Below are positions 11,453 to 22,329 of a stretch of DNA of 64,000 bases, piece by piece; positions within the stretch are counted from its first letter, which is position 1; the number at the start of each line of letters is the position of its first letter. The notes beneath the pieces were generated by a model. The model saw only the letters and a list, made by a program, of their open reading frames with translations. It was not told the origin of the DNA and searched no databases. The position numbers were made by a program, and so were the translations under genes. This DNA comes from Phoronis australis (lineage: Eukaryota; Phoronida; Phoronidae). The DNA lies in the NCBI GenBank assembly GCA_002633005.1, contig NMRA01000222.1, positions 587,635 through 651,634 of the forward strand, given 5' to 3'.

Positions 11453-13033
11453 ATGACTGCGAGCTCACAAAGTTACCTGCCCCCGTTTTCCAGTGAATAT
11501 GATGGTAGCGAGGAGTGGGAATGCTACTTGGAAAGATTTGAACTGTTTCTACAAGCGAATGAGGAATCAGATTTCACGAAGAAGCAAGTGGCAGCAATGT
11601 TCTTGCATTCCATTGGCAAGAAGTACATGTATTATGGAATTGTACGGGATCTGGTCAGCCCAGCCAAACCCAACCAGAAAACATACGTAGAGTTAAAGGA
11701 AACTCTGACGAAACACTTGGCAGGACCACGACTGACAAATGCGGAAAGGAGAAAGTTTATCAAACGAGACCAAAATAGAGGTGAGTCGATTACGGACTAT
11801 GTAGTCGCGCTCAAACACCTCAGTGTTACCTGCAAGTTTGGTGATAAACTGGACGAGCAATTGAGGGACAGACAAAATAGCGGAATTGATAATGAGCAGA
11901 CTTCGCTAAAGTTGCTTGAGAAGTCAAGGGAAAAAGAACTGACGTTCAATGAGGCTGTCGAGTTCGCCTTAGCCAGAGAAAATACTTTCATGAAAAAAAA
12001 AACCATGAAAGATGAAATAGCTTCCACTGACGTAAAGGTGATAAAGGCCAAAAGGAAAAATTGGGATCAGAAAAGCCGGCGAGTTGACAATCCAAAGTCA
12101 AGACCAAAGGGGAAAACCAGTACAGAGTGTTACAGATGTGCCAAGCCCTCACACCATCCGGATGAATGTTGCTTCAAGAAGTCAACGTGTCACAAGTGTA
12201 AGAAAAAGGGGCACATTAAAGTTGCGTGTGGGAGACAGCCTAGCACGAGACGTATACTCCAAGCTGGAGGCGACCCAAACGACAGCGAGGACAGCGATAC
12301 AGCATATAGCGTAAATAACACGGGAACAGATGACGCTATCTACGTGACACTAAATGTTGGTGGTCATTATGTAGAGATGGAAATGGACACTGGCAGCCAT
12401 GACTCCATCATACCATATGATTTGTATGTAAGTATGTTTGAAAAGGAAAGTGAATTGAAGACATCTGAGCGAGTGTATACAAGTTTCACTGGTGAGATTG
12501 TTAAACCTGTAGGTAAGTTTCTTGTAAATGTCCAGTACGAAAATCAGTCCTGTGATCTGTGGTTGCAAGTTGTCAAGCAGTGTAAACATAATTTACTAGG
12601 CAGGTCATGGTTAACTCATCTGAAACTCAATTGGGGTGACTTACTGTCTAATAGGAAGCATGTGCTGTCTGTCAACAGAGTTCATTCACTTGAGTTAGTG
12701 TTAAACAAACATAGTGATTTGTTTGAAAACAAATTAGGCACTTTGAAGAATATTAAGGCCGATGTTCAGTTGAAGGAAGGGAGCATGCCTGTAAGAAGTA
12801 AACCGTATAGGGTGCCATTTGCGGTCAAACCGAAAGTTGATGAACTAGATAGACTAGTTAAATGTGGCGTTCTTACACCTGTTGAACATAGTGATTGGAG
12901 CACAAGCATTGTCACTGTTCAGAAATCTGATGGTTCTGTGAGAATATGTGGAAATTACAAAACTACTGTAAATCCGAATCTTAAACCAGTGGCACCGCCC
13001 AATATCAATATTGAGGAAATTTGGCTAATTTAA
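11453..13033 (+). pseudogene. Gag, protease and start of RT of the Ty3-like element
   Basis: A 526-codon frame from the ATG adjoining the primer site. Capsid-like sequence comes first, then two zinc knuckles: CYRCAKP... (12128-12169) and CHKCKKKGHIKVAC (12188-12229). The aspartic protease motif DTGS is at 12386-12397 and LLGRSWL near 12597. The frame then enters the RT fingers (SDGSVRICGNY) and ends at a premature stop near 13033, where a single-base loss in a T run at about 13018-13021 is the likely cause. Gag and Pol share one frame, as in many Mag/SURL-like elements of invertebrates. Confidence 0.85.
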
Positions 13034-14560
13034 GAGGAGGGGTCAGTTTTTCGAAATTGGATCTAGCTCATGCGTACAATCAAATGGAGCTTACTGACGA
13101 ATCAAAAAATATTTGACAACTGCTACACACAAAGGGTTGTTCACTCAGGATCGTCTTGTTTTCGGAATCACTAGTGCACCCTCTCCATGGCAAAATGCAG
13201 TTGAACAAGTGTTACAAGGCTTGTCAGGAGTACAAGTTTACCTGGATGACATATTGGTTACAGGTAAGTCTTACAAAGAGCATTTGAAAATTTAGACAAA
13301 GTTCTAGATCGATTGAAAGAATATGGATTGAGATTGAGAAAATCCAAATGTGAAGTCATGAAAGACTCAGTAGAGTATTTGGGTCACGTTATTGACAAAA
13401 CTGGAGCTCATAAATCTAAGAAAAAGGTCGATTTGATTATGAACATGCCATTACCAAAAGATGTGTCTGGACTAAGAAGTTATTTGGGTCTTCTAAATTA
13501 CTACAGACGCTACATAAGAGATATGTTCACAGTTATTGCGCCTTTGACTGCTATGTTGCAGAAATCCCCTAAGTTTGAGTGGACAGCCAAAGCTAAAAAA
13601 GCTTTCCAAAAGTCAAAAAATGCATTGAAAGAATCTGGATTCCTGGTTCATTTTAACCCAGAATTAGCAGTAACCGTTGCAACAGATGCATCTCCTGAAG
13701 GTGTAGGCGCGGTATTGTCGCACATTGTATATGGTGAAGAAAGACCTATTCAATTTGCTTCACGTAGTCTAAGTAAAACAGAAAGGAAATACCCTCAAAT
13801 TGAAAGAGAAGCATTGGCGATAATCTTTGCTATGAAACGGTTTTATCCGTATTTGTATGATCGGAAATTTACACTGATTAGTGACAACAAAACACCTGTT
13901 GCAGATTTTGGTCCAAAAACCGACTTACCTATTTTAGCAGCAGAAAGAATGCAAAGATGGGCAATGTATTTGCCTGGATTCAACTACGATATCAAATTTC
14001 GTAATAGCAAATCCAACGCCAACGCAAACTGTTTATCTAGATTACCAGCTGAAGAATGTCAACAAGCTGGAAATGAATATGAGCCAACTTATGCTCAGGT
14101 ATTCCATGTTGATATTTTGCCTGTGGAAAATAACCTTATAAAACGGGAAACGCCGAATGAACCTGGTTTATCAAGAGTTATGAGGTATACCATTGATGGT
14201 TGGCCAAAGAAATTGTCAGAAACTCATGAAGTATTGAAGCCTTTTTTCGACAGGAAAAATGAGCTTACAATAGAAAATGGATGTTTATTTTGGGGATTAA
14301 GAGTAATAATACCGCCAAAATGTAGAAATAAGGTGTTAAATGAATTGCATTTTGGGCATATTGGGGCTGTGAAAATGAAAGCTGTTGCTCGTTCATATGT
14401 ATGGTGGCCAAACTTGGACAAATCCATAGAGCAAACTGCAAGAAAATTGCGAGTCTTGTCAACTCATCCGAAACAATTCAACTCAAGCACCATTACAAGC
14501 ATGGATACCAAGTTCTCAACCATGGGAGCGTATCCATATAGATTTTGCAGGATCCTACGA
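13034..14560 (+). pseudogene. RT, RNase H and integrase zinc finger of the Ty3-like element
   Basis: RT continues in shifted frames. A second break lies in an A run near 13105-13110, and the catalytic YLDD is at 13239-13250. A third break lies near 13293. RNase H follows from about 13660, with its first catalytic Asp in the TDASPEG block (13685). The integrase N-terminal zinc finger has its His pair (ELHFGHIG) at about 14345, but a frame break in an A run near 14441-14446 hits before the Cys pair. Functional Pol cannot be made from this copy. Confidence 0.85.
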
Positions 14561-15546
14561 AAACAAAATGTTTTTCATAGTGGTAGATGCATTTTCTAAA
14601 TGGCCAGAGGTTTTCATCATGAAGCGAACTACAAGTTGGAAAACGATCAGTATTCTCAATTCATTGTTTAGTAGATATAGATTTCCAAAGATCTTAGTTT
14701 CGGACAATGGTCCACAGTTCACTTCCGGTGAATTTAAGAGATTTGTAAGTGAAAAAGGGATTAATCATAAATTAAATCCACCATTTCATCCATCTACTAA
14801 TGGTCAAGCTGAAAGATTTGTACAATCATTAAAACAAGGCTTGAAAGCTGCAAAACCTGAAAGCGGTTCGATTCAAAACAAACTGGATATTTTTTGTTAG
14901 CATGTCGAAATGCGCCGCACAGTACCACAAATGAAACACCAGCAATGCTGTTCATGAAGAGACGTCTAAGAAATCGTTTAGATTTGGTGAAACCTGATTT
15001 CCAAAATCAAATGTCAGAGAAATTGCACAAAATCATGGAAAACAAAAGTAGAGGTTCTCATGTGAGAGTCTTTAATGTTGGTGATAATGTACTTGTGAGA
15101 AATTACATTGGTAAAGAGAAGTGGATACCAGGTGTTATTACATGTCAACTGGTTCCCTGATATATGAGGTACAGGTTAACAGTGGAGTGTGGAAAAGACA
15201 TGTTGATCAATTATTGCATAGAAGTTTCAAATCTGATGATGGTGAATCAGCTGATTGTGAAAGTGTCAAGCCTGACCATGTTGTTATTCCAACTGTCAAT
15301 GATGAAGTGTTTCCAGATGTTAGTCTTGAAGAGTCTAACCATAACAGTGACGTACCAGTAATTGAAAGTGACACTTGTAGTAAACAATTGGTGTCTGGAA
15401 ATGATGACAGAGAATTTGTTGACAGTGAAATGAGTCAATCGGAAGAGAGAGTTGTTGAATCAGATGTTACTGAGAAACCTAATGTTGAATTAAGAAGATC
15501 AACAAGGAATAGAAAACAACCTGTTAGATTTGGATATGATGACTAA
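14561..15546 (+). pseudogene. Integrase core and C-terminal region of the Ty3-like element
   Basis: The integrase core is readable, with SDNGPQF (Asp codon at 14703) and NGQAERF (Glu codon at 14811). That gives exactly 35 residues between them, as in D,D35E integrases. A break in the T run at about 14890-14896 and another near 15150 separate the C-terminal part. The final frame is acidic and ends in a basic RRSTRNRKQPVRFG stretch, typical of Ty3-like Pol termini. Confidence 0.82.
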
Positions 15547-15620
15547 TATGTTAGTGTGCATGTAATTGATATAGTGAACTTGATTAGTTTATTTTCTTAA
15601 CAAGAGCCTACTTTATATTT

Positions 15621-15632
15621 AGTGAGGGAGAG
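15621..15632 (+). promoter_or_regulatory. Polypurine tract
   Basis: AGTGAGGGAGAG lies immediately before the 3' LTR, where plus-strand DNA synthesis is primed in LTR elements. Confidence 0.7.
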
Positions 15633-15897
15633 TGTTGTGTACTTAGTCACACAATAACAGGATGTTTGTAGGTTGTTATTGTTTATGAGTTTAGTAGTTT
15701 AATTGGTATTATGTCATGCGATTCCTAGTACAGGAAGTGTGTCATAGGTAACGCATCATATGTTGTTATGTAGTTGAGTGTATATATATTGTTGTGATAT
15801 ATAGAATAAATCAGTTCAGTGTTCAGTTCAATTCTGTTCGTTTCACTGCGTAGTTCATGGAGTGTCTAATTTATTTGACAAAGTAAGATACACAACA
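15633..15897 (+). repeat. 3' LTR of the Ty3-like element
   Basis: 265 bp. It differs from the 5' LTR by few substitutions (for example CAATAACA versus CAATAACC, and GTTCAG versus GTTCAA) and a short AT-rich insertion near 15785. The high similarity points to a young insertion. Confidence 0.9.
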
Positions 15898-16428
15898 CTT
15901 CTAGAGTTCATTAATATGCAACAAGGGCCATGAGTCCACATTTGTTGTCAGAAACCGGCAGGAGGTTATAGACCATACTCTGGTTAATTTGCCTGCTGTT
16001 GATGTGGTAACTAATTGGAGAGTGGATTCTGCACCTTCTTTATTTAACCACAGATACATCAGGTTTGAAGTGGCGACTTTCGTTGTTCCACTATTTACTG
16101 AGTATAGGAACACCAATAAGGTGAACTGGGAACTCTATCGTTCAAAGGTTTCCAAACTCCTTTCTACTCTAGAAACAACAAATACTGCATCAGGACTCGT
16201 TCTGATGTTAACAAATTGCCAGATGACATTAACAATGCCCTGGCCAAGTCACTAGATACATGTATATCCTGTCCCAAACGCTGTATTAAGGTCACTGGGA
16301 AACCAAAATAACAGATTTGGTGGACCAAAGAACTGGCAGCACTTCAGGGTAAGGCAAGTAAAGCTCACAGAGCGGCAATTCGGACTGATACTGACGAGTG
16401 CTGGGATGCATATCATCTTGCCTATCGT
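15898..16428 (+). pseudogene. LINE endonuclease C-terminal part and linker
   Basis: Continues the frame broken at 11181: LEF, then STFVVRNRQEVIDHTLVN, DVVTNWRVDS and the final LFNHRYIRFEV block, which carries the His of the endonuclease active site (usually SDH, here FNH). A frameshift occurs near 16255 and a TAG-type interruption near 15930. The following sequence resembles the linker that leads to RT (WWTKELAALQ-like). Confidence 0.7.
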
Positions 16429-17669
16429 ATGTTTCAGTCTGCCACACGCAAAGCAAAGCGCAATTCCTGGAGGAATTTCTGTCAGCAATTTAACAGCCTC
16501 TCTGCATCTGCAAGGCTGATGCAATTGCTTAAGAAGAATCACTCCTCCGGACTCGAGGTCATTCAAACAGAGGATGGCTCATACACACGCACCGCCGAGG
16601 AAACACTCGAAGTCATGATGGGTAAGCACTATCCTGATAGTGTAAACCTGTCGAACCAATATTCAAAAGTGACGGACTCCGAGGAGTGTGAACTATTACA
16701 TGTAGCTTATGCTGATGTCGAAAACATAGCCACACCACATTTCGTGGAGTTAGCTCTGAAGTCTTTTAAACCATGGAAGTCCCCAAGACTAGACATGATA
16801 TATCCTATAATGTTGCAAGAAGCTGGGATACCACTATTCCAAATACTCACAGCAACTTACAAAGCCAGTCTTAGACTAGGTTATATCTCCAAAACTTGGA
16901 CTGAAGCTAGAGTAGTCTTCATTCCTTAACCATGGAAGAACTCAATACCTTTTGGCTGAATCATTTAGGCCTATAACCTTAACATCCTTTCTTCTCAAAG
17001 GACTGGAAAGGCTCATTCTGTGGCATCTTGATAAACAAGGAAAACAGAACAAACTACAGAACAATCAGTATGCTTATAGGACTGGCTTCTCTACAGAGAC
17101 CGCTCTACATCATCTGGTTGCTAGACTGGAAAGGGCTGTTTTTAATAAACAATTTGCCCTCTGTGCCTTCATTGATTTTGTTGGTTTTCAGCAATATTAA
17201 CCATGATGCGATCCGAATTGCACTGAACCACTTTAAAATGAATAGATGTCTTACTAGGTGGACCATTAACATGCTTGGAAGTCAATCTGTGACTGCTTGT
17301 CTAGACAATGTGAAAGTGGCGGTTCGCATCACCAGAGGAACACTTCAGGGTGGCGCTGCCTCACCCACCCTCTTAAACATGGTTTTAGATGGTTTGCTTT
17401 GACAATTATCTACTGACATGGGTCCAGGCTTGTATGATAAAGCATATGCAGATGATATTGTTCTCAGTGTGTCTAGCATCGATCCTGACACATGTCGCTA
17501 TCTTGCTCAAAGAGCACTGAATACAACAGCCACATGGGCTAAGTCAGTTGGCTTAGAAATTAGTGGTAGCAAAACAAAAGTGATTATGTTTACTTGGAAG
17601 CTTAAATGGTCAATGCGGCCTTTAACGCTGAATGGTAAACATCTTGATCTTGTAGACAAGGCGACTTAA
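16429..17669 (+). pseudogene. LINE reverse transcriptase domain
   Basis: Blocks appear in order: KSFKPWKSPRLDMIYP (RT 0/1), SFRPITLTSFLLKGLERLI, NQYAYRTGFSTETALHHLV, a damaged palm block at FIDFVGFQQ, RGTLQGGAASPTLLNMVLDGLL and AYADDIVLSV (YADD at 17445-17456). Frame changes or stops near 16929, 17197, 17402 and 17669 break the frame. It would copy the element RNA at the nicked target. The YADD variant is normal for this LINE group. Confidence 0.82.
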
Positions 17670-17699
17670 TTTGGTGTCATTTTACACCATCGTCTTTCC

Positions 17700-19090
17700 T
17701 GGACCCCGCATATTACAGAAAAAATCTCAAAAGCCAAATCTGCATTGGTGAGTTGCAGTCGTGCGGTGGGTAAAACTTGGGGAATGTCCCCCAATAATAT
17801 GTTCTGGATTTATACTGCTGTTATCCGACCTATAATGTCCTATGCTTCGTCGTTATGGGTAACGGCATTAAAACAGATTACAATTATCAACAAACTTAGG
17901 CAGCTGCAACGTCTAGCTTGTCTGCGCATAACCTCTGCTTTTCCAGGAACGCGTTCTGCAGCCCTAAAATGCTAATCGGTCTACCACCACAGAACATATA
18001 CCTTGAGGGTGAAGCTGCATGTGCATGTGCATGTCAGTGGGTGAAAACTAACATCCCTGACTCCGTTGCACACGAAAGCCACAGGAATGTTTGCAATAAG
18101 CTAATGGCCAAGACTGGGCAACTATGGAACATGCCTAGTGATGTCCAGGTCACAGCTTTAAGTCATACAAACAATTTCTTCATGGAAATTGGCGATGGAT
18201 GGCCTACCGCAGAACACAAGAATGAGATGGTTTGTTATACGGACGGCTCTAAACTGGAAAATGGCCAGACAGGTGCTGGGGTCTACTTTCCAAGCCTTCC
18301 TGTTGCAGATGCAGCAAACTGGGTATCGTTAGGCAATCTTGCCACGGTGTTTCAGGCTGAGATCACTGCAATTAATAGAGTTGCTCAACTGGCGCAACAA
18401 TATAACACTGAACTTGGCAATCGGCCAATTACCATCTTTTCAGATAGCCAGGCAGCAATAAAAGCCCTAAAGAAACTAAGGGTTAACTCTCGTTGTGTTA
18501 ATGCTTGTATTAATGAGCTTAACAAGCTTGCAATTGAAAGAACCGTCAATATACGCTGGGTCAGGGCCCATGTGGGAATTGATGGCAATGAGAATGCAGA
18601 CAGACTCGCAAAGATAGGAGCACGCGTTCTGCCTTTTGTGCCTGAACCTGCTATCCCGGTATCTTACGGATGTTGCAGGATGAGTATACATAACTGGGTA
18701 CATACACAGTCAGCATCCCAGTGGGCATCACTTAACTCCTGCAGAGAGACCAAGGAGAATTTTCCCAACCTGATCGAACAAAAAGGTTCTAAAAGCCTTC
18801 TGAGTCTAGATACATGTAGATTGGGTATAATTTTAACGGGCCACTGCAACTTAGCCCGACACAGACACATTACTGGGCATATGGAGAGCCCTGTGTGTCC
18901 TGAGTGTGGTACTGACGTAGAATCTCACCTGGTAGAGTCTTGCCCAGCTTTTTATAGGCTAAGGAGCAACCTACTGGATGGCACTGTTACATGCCTACAA
19001 CATATAGTGCATGGCAACAAATGGAAACGTCTGTCCGTTTTCCAAAAGGAGACTGGCAGACTTGAAAACTTTCTTCACGAGGAGCCATAA
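17700..19090 (+). pseudogene. LINE RT thumb, RNase H and C-terminal zinc knuckle
   Basis: A frame shift near 17970 separates the thumb (IRPIMSYASSLWV) from a long open stretch, 17918-19090. The latter contains RNase H: YTDGSKLENG (Asp at 18242), an AEITAI Glu block, FSDSQAAIKAL, and WVRAHVGIDGNENADRLA. It ends with C-x2-C-x7-H-x4-C (CPECGTD...HLVESC) and stops at 19090. RNase H within LINE ORF2 is a marker of the I/R1/LOA lineages. A paralogous copy lies at 54530-55051. Confidence 0.85.
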
Positions 19091-19153
19091 TTGGGGTCTC
19101 GTGTCTTTGCTCATGTGTTTTGTGCAATAGGTCCAACCATGAGGCCTGCGCAC

Positions 19154-19181
19154 GTCTGATGCACCACAAATGACATCAGAC
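19154..19181 (+). promoter_or_regulatory. 3' UTR hairpin of the LINE
   Basis: GTCTGATG (19154-19161) pairs perfectly with CATCAGAC (19174-19181) over a 12-nt loop, 18 nt before the element ends. The same hairpin with the same loop length occurs in the second copy at 55132-55155, where the loop sequence differs. It is probably the RNA feature recognised by the RT. Confidence 0.65.
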
Positions 19182-19208
19182 CACCTGCACTGTTTTTTTA
19201 ATGGTAGC

Positions 19209-19330
19209 AGTGTTTTCCACATGTGGGAAATCCTTACAAACAACCCATAGTAACCATCTTCAAAAGAGATACTGGGAAACAGTAACATGATTTTATAACT
19301 AACCATCGCAACTAGTCCTTTTGTGTAATT
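19209..19330 (+). repeat. Older repeat, right half (after the LINE)
   Basis: AGTGTTTTCCACATGTG and the following CCTTACAAACAAC.CATAGTAACCA match 20762-20835 closely. Together with 10490-10609 this restores the repeat into which the LINE inserted. Confidence 0.7.
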
Positions 19331-19639
19331 AACAACCAGCGGTTTTCATGTTCTTTAAAATTCCTGACTCACTTTCGATGGCGGTCAACCTTATTGTATT
19401 TTGTCACATTTTTGGTTGTTAGGGTCGAATGTTTTGATACTGCTGTGCTGTGCACGAATGTTTTATGCTTTTGTGATAAATTTGGAATCAAAACTTCCCC
19501 CGTGAATACATGTCAGTATCGGATTTACGTGTATAGAGGGACACGAATGGGACATTTCTCGGAACTGCTCCACCGAGACAGGGTCCCGTTTGAATTGGGG
19601 CACTTTAATTATGAAAAGCTAAACATCATTAAGCTTGGA

Positions 19640-20510
19640 ATAGAGTGAAAGTTCATTCCACCGTCGTGTGTTCAGACGAAGTGACTTTCTTCAACATGAA
19701 AGTTGGCTGCAAGTTTTCTCAAAAAACAGGAAAACAGACGTAATCGAGTCCAACATTGGGTTTTCTCTCCGTGAGCGTACCTTTAAGAATTTGTCAATAG
19801 AAACATAAAAACTGTGGCCACTTGAATGTCAACAGCGGCCTCCTTCAGAAGGGGTCCCTCTCTGTGAAAATATATATATTTTCAAAAAATGTGCAGCAAA
19901 TAATGATATCTGTCATCAATTTCCTTGAGACTTATTTCAGGTAGACAAAAAGCGTTTAACATACTACATTTCTATTTGGAGATGTCACTGATTATAGATC
20001 GAATTTTTCCGGTGTCTGCTTGCAACTAAGTTCAATGAAGCATTTTCATTTCTACAAGATGAGCTTCTGATTGTCAAAAAATCATCTGTCAATCAGTTTA
20101 CTTTCATAGATACATAAACATGTAAATCAGAAACCAACAATCAAATCCATGAGCAATGCGTATACCTTGATTTAATGACTTAATTCTCTTTTGATCCCCT
20201 GTTGGTGAGTTTAAACAACATAACTTGTACAGAAGTCAAAAAGTAAATGTATTTATTGTAAATGAATTGTGAGTAAAGTTAAGGGAAGTTTCCAAATTTC
20301 TTTGAGAGTTATTTTAGATAGGCAAAAAGTGTCCAGGTGCACTTTACTATTTGGCTATCTGATTATAGAGTTTTTCCATATCCAGGCTTCAACTAATTCC
20401 CTCAGTCGTCACCATTTCTTAAAAGACTAGCCTTTAATTGCTAAATATCCTCTATTAACCTGTCGGTCTTCGTAGATACATAACCATGTAAATCAGAAAC
20501 CAACGAATAT
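19640..20510 (+). repeat. Dispersed repeat with an internal direct duplication
   Basis: 19725-19900 is the plus-strand homologue of 2240-2580. Downstream, 19915-20150 and 20300-20505 are diverged direct copies about 390 bp apart: both have a CTTGAGAC/CTTTGAGAG start, GATTATAGA, and the shared end CATGTAAATCAGAAACCAAC. No coding capacity. Confidence 0.55.
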
Positions 20511-20514
20511 GTTA

Positions 20515-20865
20515 ATCAAAACGGAAATCAATGTTATAAGCAATATCAGCATCCATGCTTGCAGATTTTTGGCGGGTAACCCAGGGAAAATAGGAGATTG
20601 GGTATTCACCGTGAGGTGTATTTTTGCACATTACAGAGGTGTACAATGTACCTATAACGGTTCACGAGTTTAAATTGACTCCCCCCAAAATGTTGAAATA
20701 TTTGTTTATTATTTTGAGTATTTGAGTACGCTCGTTCGCCCCAATTGTAGCCTCTACAGCAGTGTTTTCCACATGTGAGAAGTCCTTACAAACAACTCAT
20801 AGTAACCACTTTCAAAAGAGATACTATTATTGTGATACTATCGGAAGCAGTAACATTATTTTTTA
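20515..20865 (+). repeat. Older repeat, uninterrupted copy (empty site for the LINE)
   Basis: Carries CAATTGTAGCCTCTACAGCAG at about 20740, the paralogue of the LINE insertion point, with no LINE present. This supports the boundaries called at 10610 and 19199. Confidence 0.65.
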
Positions 20866-20869
20866 ACTA

Positions 20870-22300
20870 GAAAGATTATTGTCACGGCGTGCGTATTACT
20901 GGAATTATTATGGGAAGTTATTGACAGCAACCCGTTTACCAATATGAAAACCAATTCTTTAAAATTGTAGGAAAAATAACATATTAATTTTTTGATGACC
21001 TTTCCATTATGAGCCCCGATGAGGGAGTAATTGTTAACACGATTAAAAGTGTGGTTACTGCTAAAAATAACAGATGTTATACTTTAAGCACTTCTGAGTA
21101 CAAGATGAATGAATTGGTCAAACTTTCAGAAGAAAAATGCACCTGATGGGTGCACGCAATGACCTGAAAATTTAGAATTCAAACTCAATCGCACTGAGTA
21201 AACAGATACATGTATGAAATTTTGAAGTCTCCAGCTCAAAATTTTAGTTTGCACTCAGTGACCTTTGACCTATTTTTTGTGATTGGTTAGGCCTATTGCA
21301 AAGTAAAGTACTGTGTTCAGTTGGCATGTTGACCCACACCAGTGTGCTGAAATTGAAAAGAATTCCTTGTAAAACGTGAGATGTAACATTTTGAACGTTA
21401 GATGACCTTTGCACTAATTGACCCTATCCGGTGCATTACAAGCTCTTTTAGTAGAACTAACTGCAAAGTCCGTGAAAAGTATATTTATTGCTGAGAATCA
21501 GAGTTGTCTAACGGTTGACACCTCAGAATACTTGGTGAATGAAAAGGACAAATTTTCAGAAGAAAAATGCACCTAATGACCCCATGTTTTCACTAAATGA
21601 CCTGAAACTTTGGATTTTGAATTGAATTACCTGGGCCAATCAGACTTGTGAATTTGAAGTGTCTAGCTCAAAATTTTAATTTGCACCTAATGACCTTTGA
21701 CCTGTTTTATCTGATTGTATGATTCGATTACTTAGAAAAGTAGTTTTTAAAAGTTGTCATATTGACTTATACCTGTGCACCGAATTTGAAAAAGAAAGCT
21801 TTAAAACTGGAGTAGTAGCATTTTGAAAATTAAATGACCTTTGCACCAAACTACCCCTTCCGGTGCAATATGGAATATGATTATATAACGAATCAAAATG
21901 TATGTACTGTCAGAAATCATATGCTGAATTTTAAGAACGTACCTGCACCCAATTTGGAGATAATAAGACTCAAAGTTGGTCGGAAGAAGAATAAGAAAAA
22001 TGAGAATAAAATTGATGAAAACCCAGGAACAACAGTACTCTGCTCTTGTACGCGCAGAGTAATAAGAATAAGAAGAACTAGAATGATTATTGTCACGGCG
22101 TGACAATAATGGTCTTTGCGCGTGCGTAGTAAAGGAATTGTTATGGGAAGTTACTGACAGCAACCTGTTTACAAATATGAAAAGGAATTCTTTAAAAGTG
22201 TAGAAGAAATTACATGTTAATATTTTGATGACCTTTCCACTAATTGACCTCTTCCGGTGCAATATGAGCCCGGATGAGGGAATACTTGTGAACTCTAAGT
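20870..22300 (+). repeat. Imperfect long tandem repeats, about 400-430 bp period
   Basis: A block with GACCTTT.CA.TAATTGACC and TCCGGTGCA recurs near 21405, 21835 and 22228, with a shortened form near 20995. GAAAAATGCACCTRATG plus TGACCTTTGACCT recurs at 21131-21270 and 21560-21695. The outer parts 20870-21060 and 22085-22290 both start ATTATTGTCACGGCGTG and share TTATGGGAAGTTA.TGACAGCAACC. The open frame on the minus strand here reflects repeat composition. Confidence 0.6.
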
Positions 22301-22329
22301 GTTGTTTCTTGGCTTGTAACAAATTCACC

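Larger units (their letters stand above)
11182..15897 (+). mobile_element. Ty3-like LTR retrotransposon inserted into the LINE
   Basis: The element is 4.7 kb with LTRs 11182-11441 and 15633-15897. The LTRs start TGTTG and end CAACA, and differ by only a handful of substitutions and a small indel. Order is gag, protease, RT, RNase H, integrase, as in Ty3/gypsy elements. Flanks are CTTAG on the left and CTTCT on the right; only the first three bases agree, so the duplication is imperfect. The LINE reading frame resumes in register after it (GAG GCA CTT | CTA GAG TTC). At least five frame breaks interrupt pol. Confidence 0.92.
10610..19199 (+). mobile_element. LINE (endonuclease-RT-RNase H type), split by an LTR element
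   Basis: Flanked by AATGGTAGC at 10601-10609 and 19200-19208, a 9-bp target duplication. The uninterrupted paralogue of the site is at about 20738-20765. Without the nested LTR element it is about 3.9 kb. Domains in order: AP-type endonuclease (10717-11181 plus 15898-16100), RT with YADD (17445-17456), RNase H (about 18230-18610), C-terminal CCHC knuckle, 3' UTR with hairpin and T-rich tail. It lacks a gag-like ORF1, so it is probably 5'-truncated just before the endonuclease. RNase H places it in the broad I/R1/LOA group. Several frameshifts make it dead. Confidence 0.85.

Noticed and set aside
21801-22328. 175-codon minus-strand frame
   Set aside because: Lies wholly in a tandem repeat block; its hydrophobic look reflects AT-rich repeat sequence.
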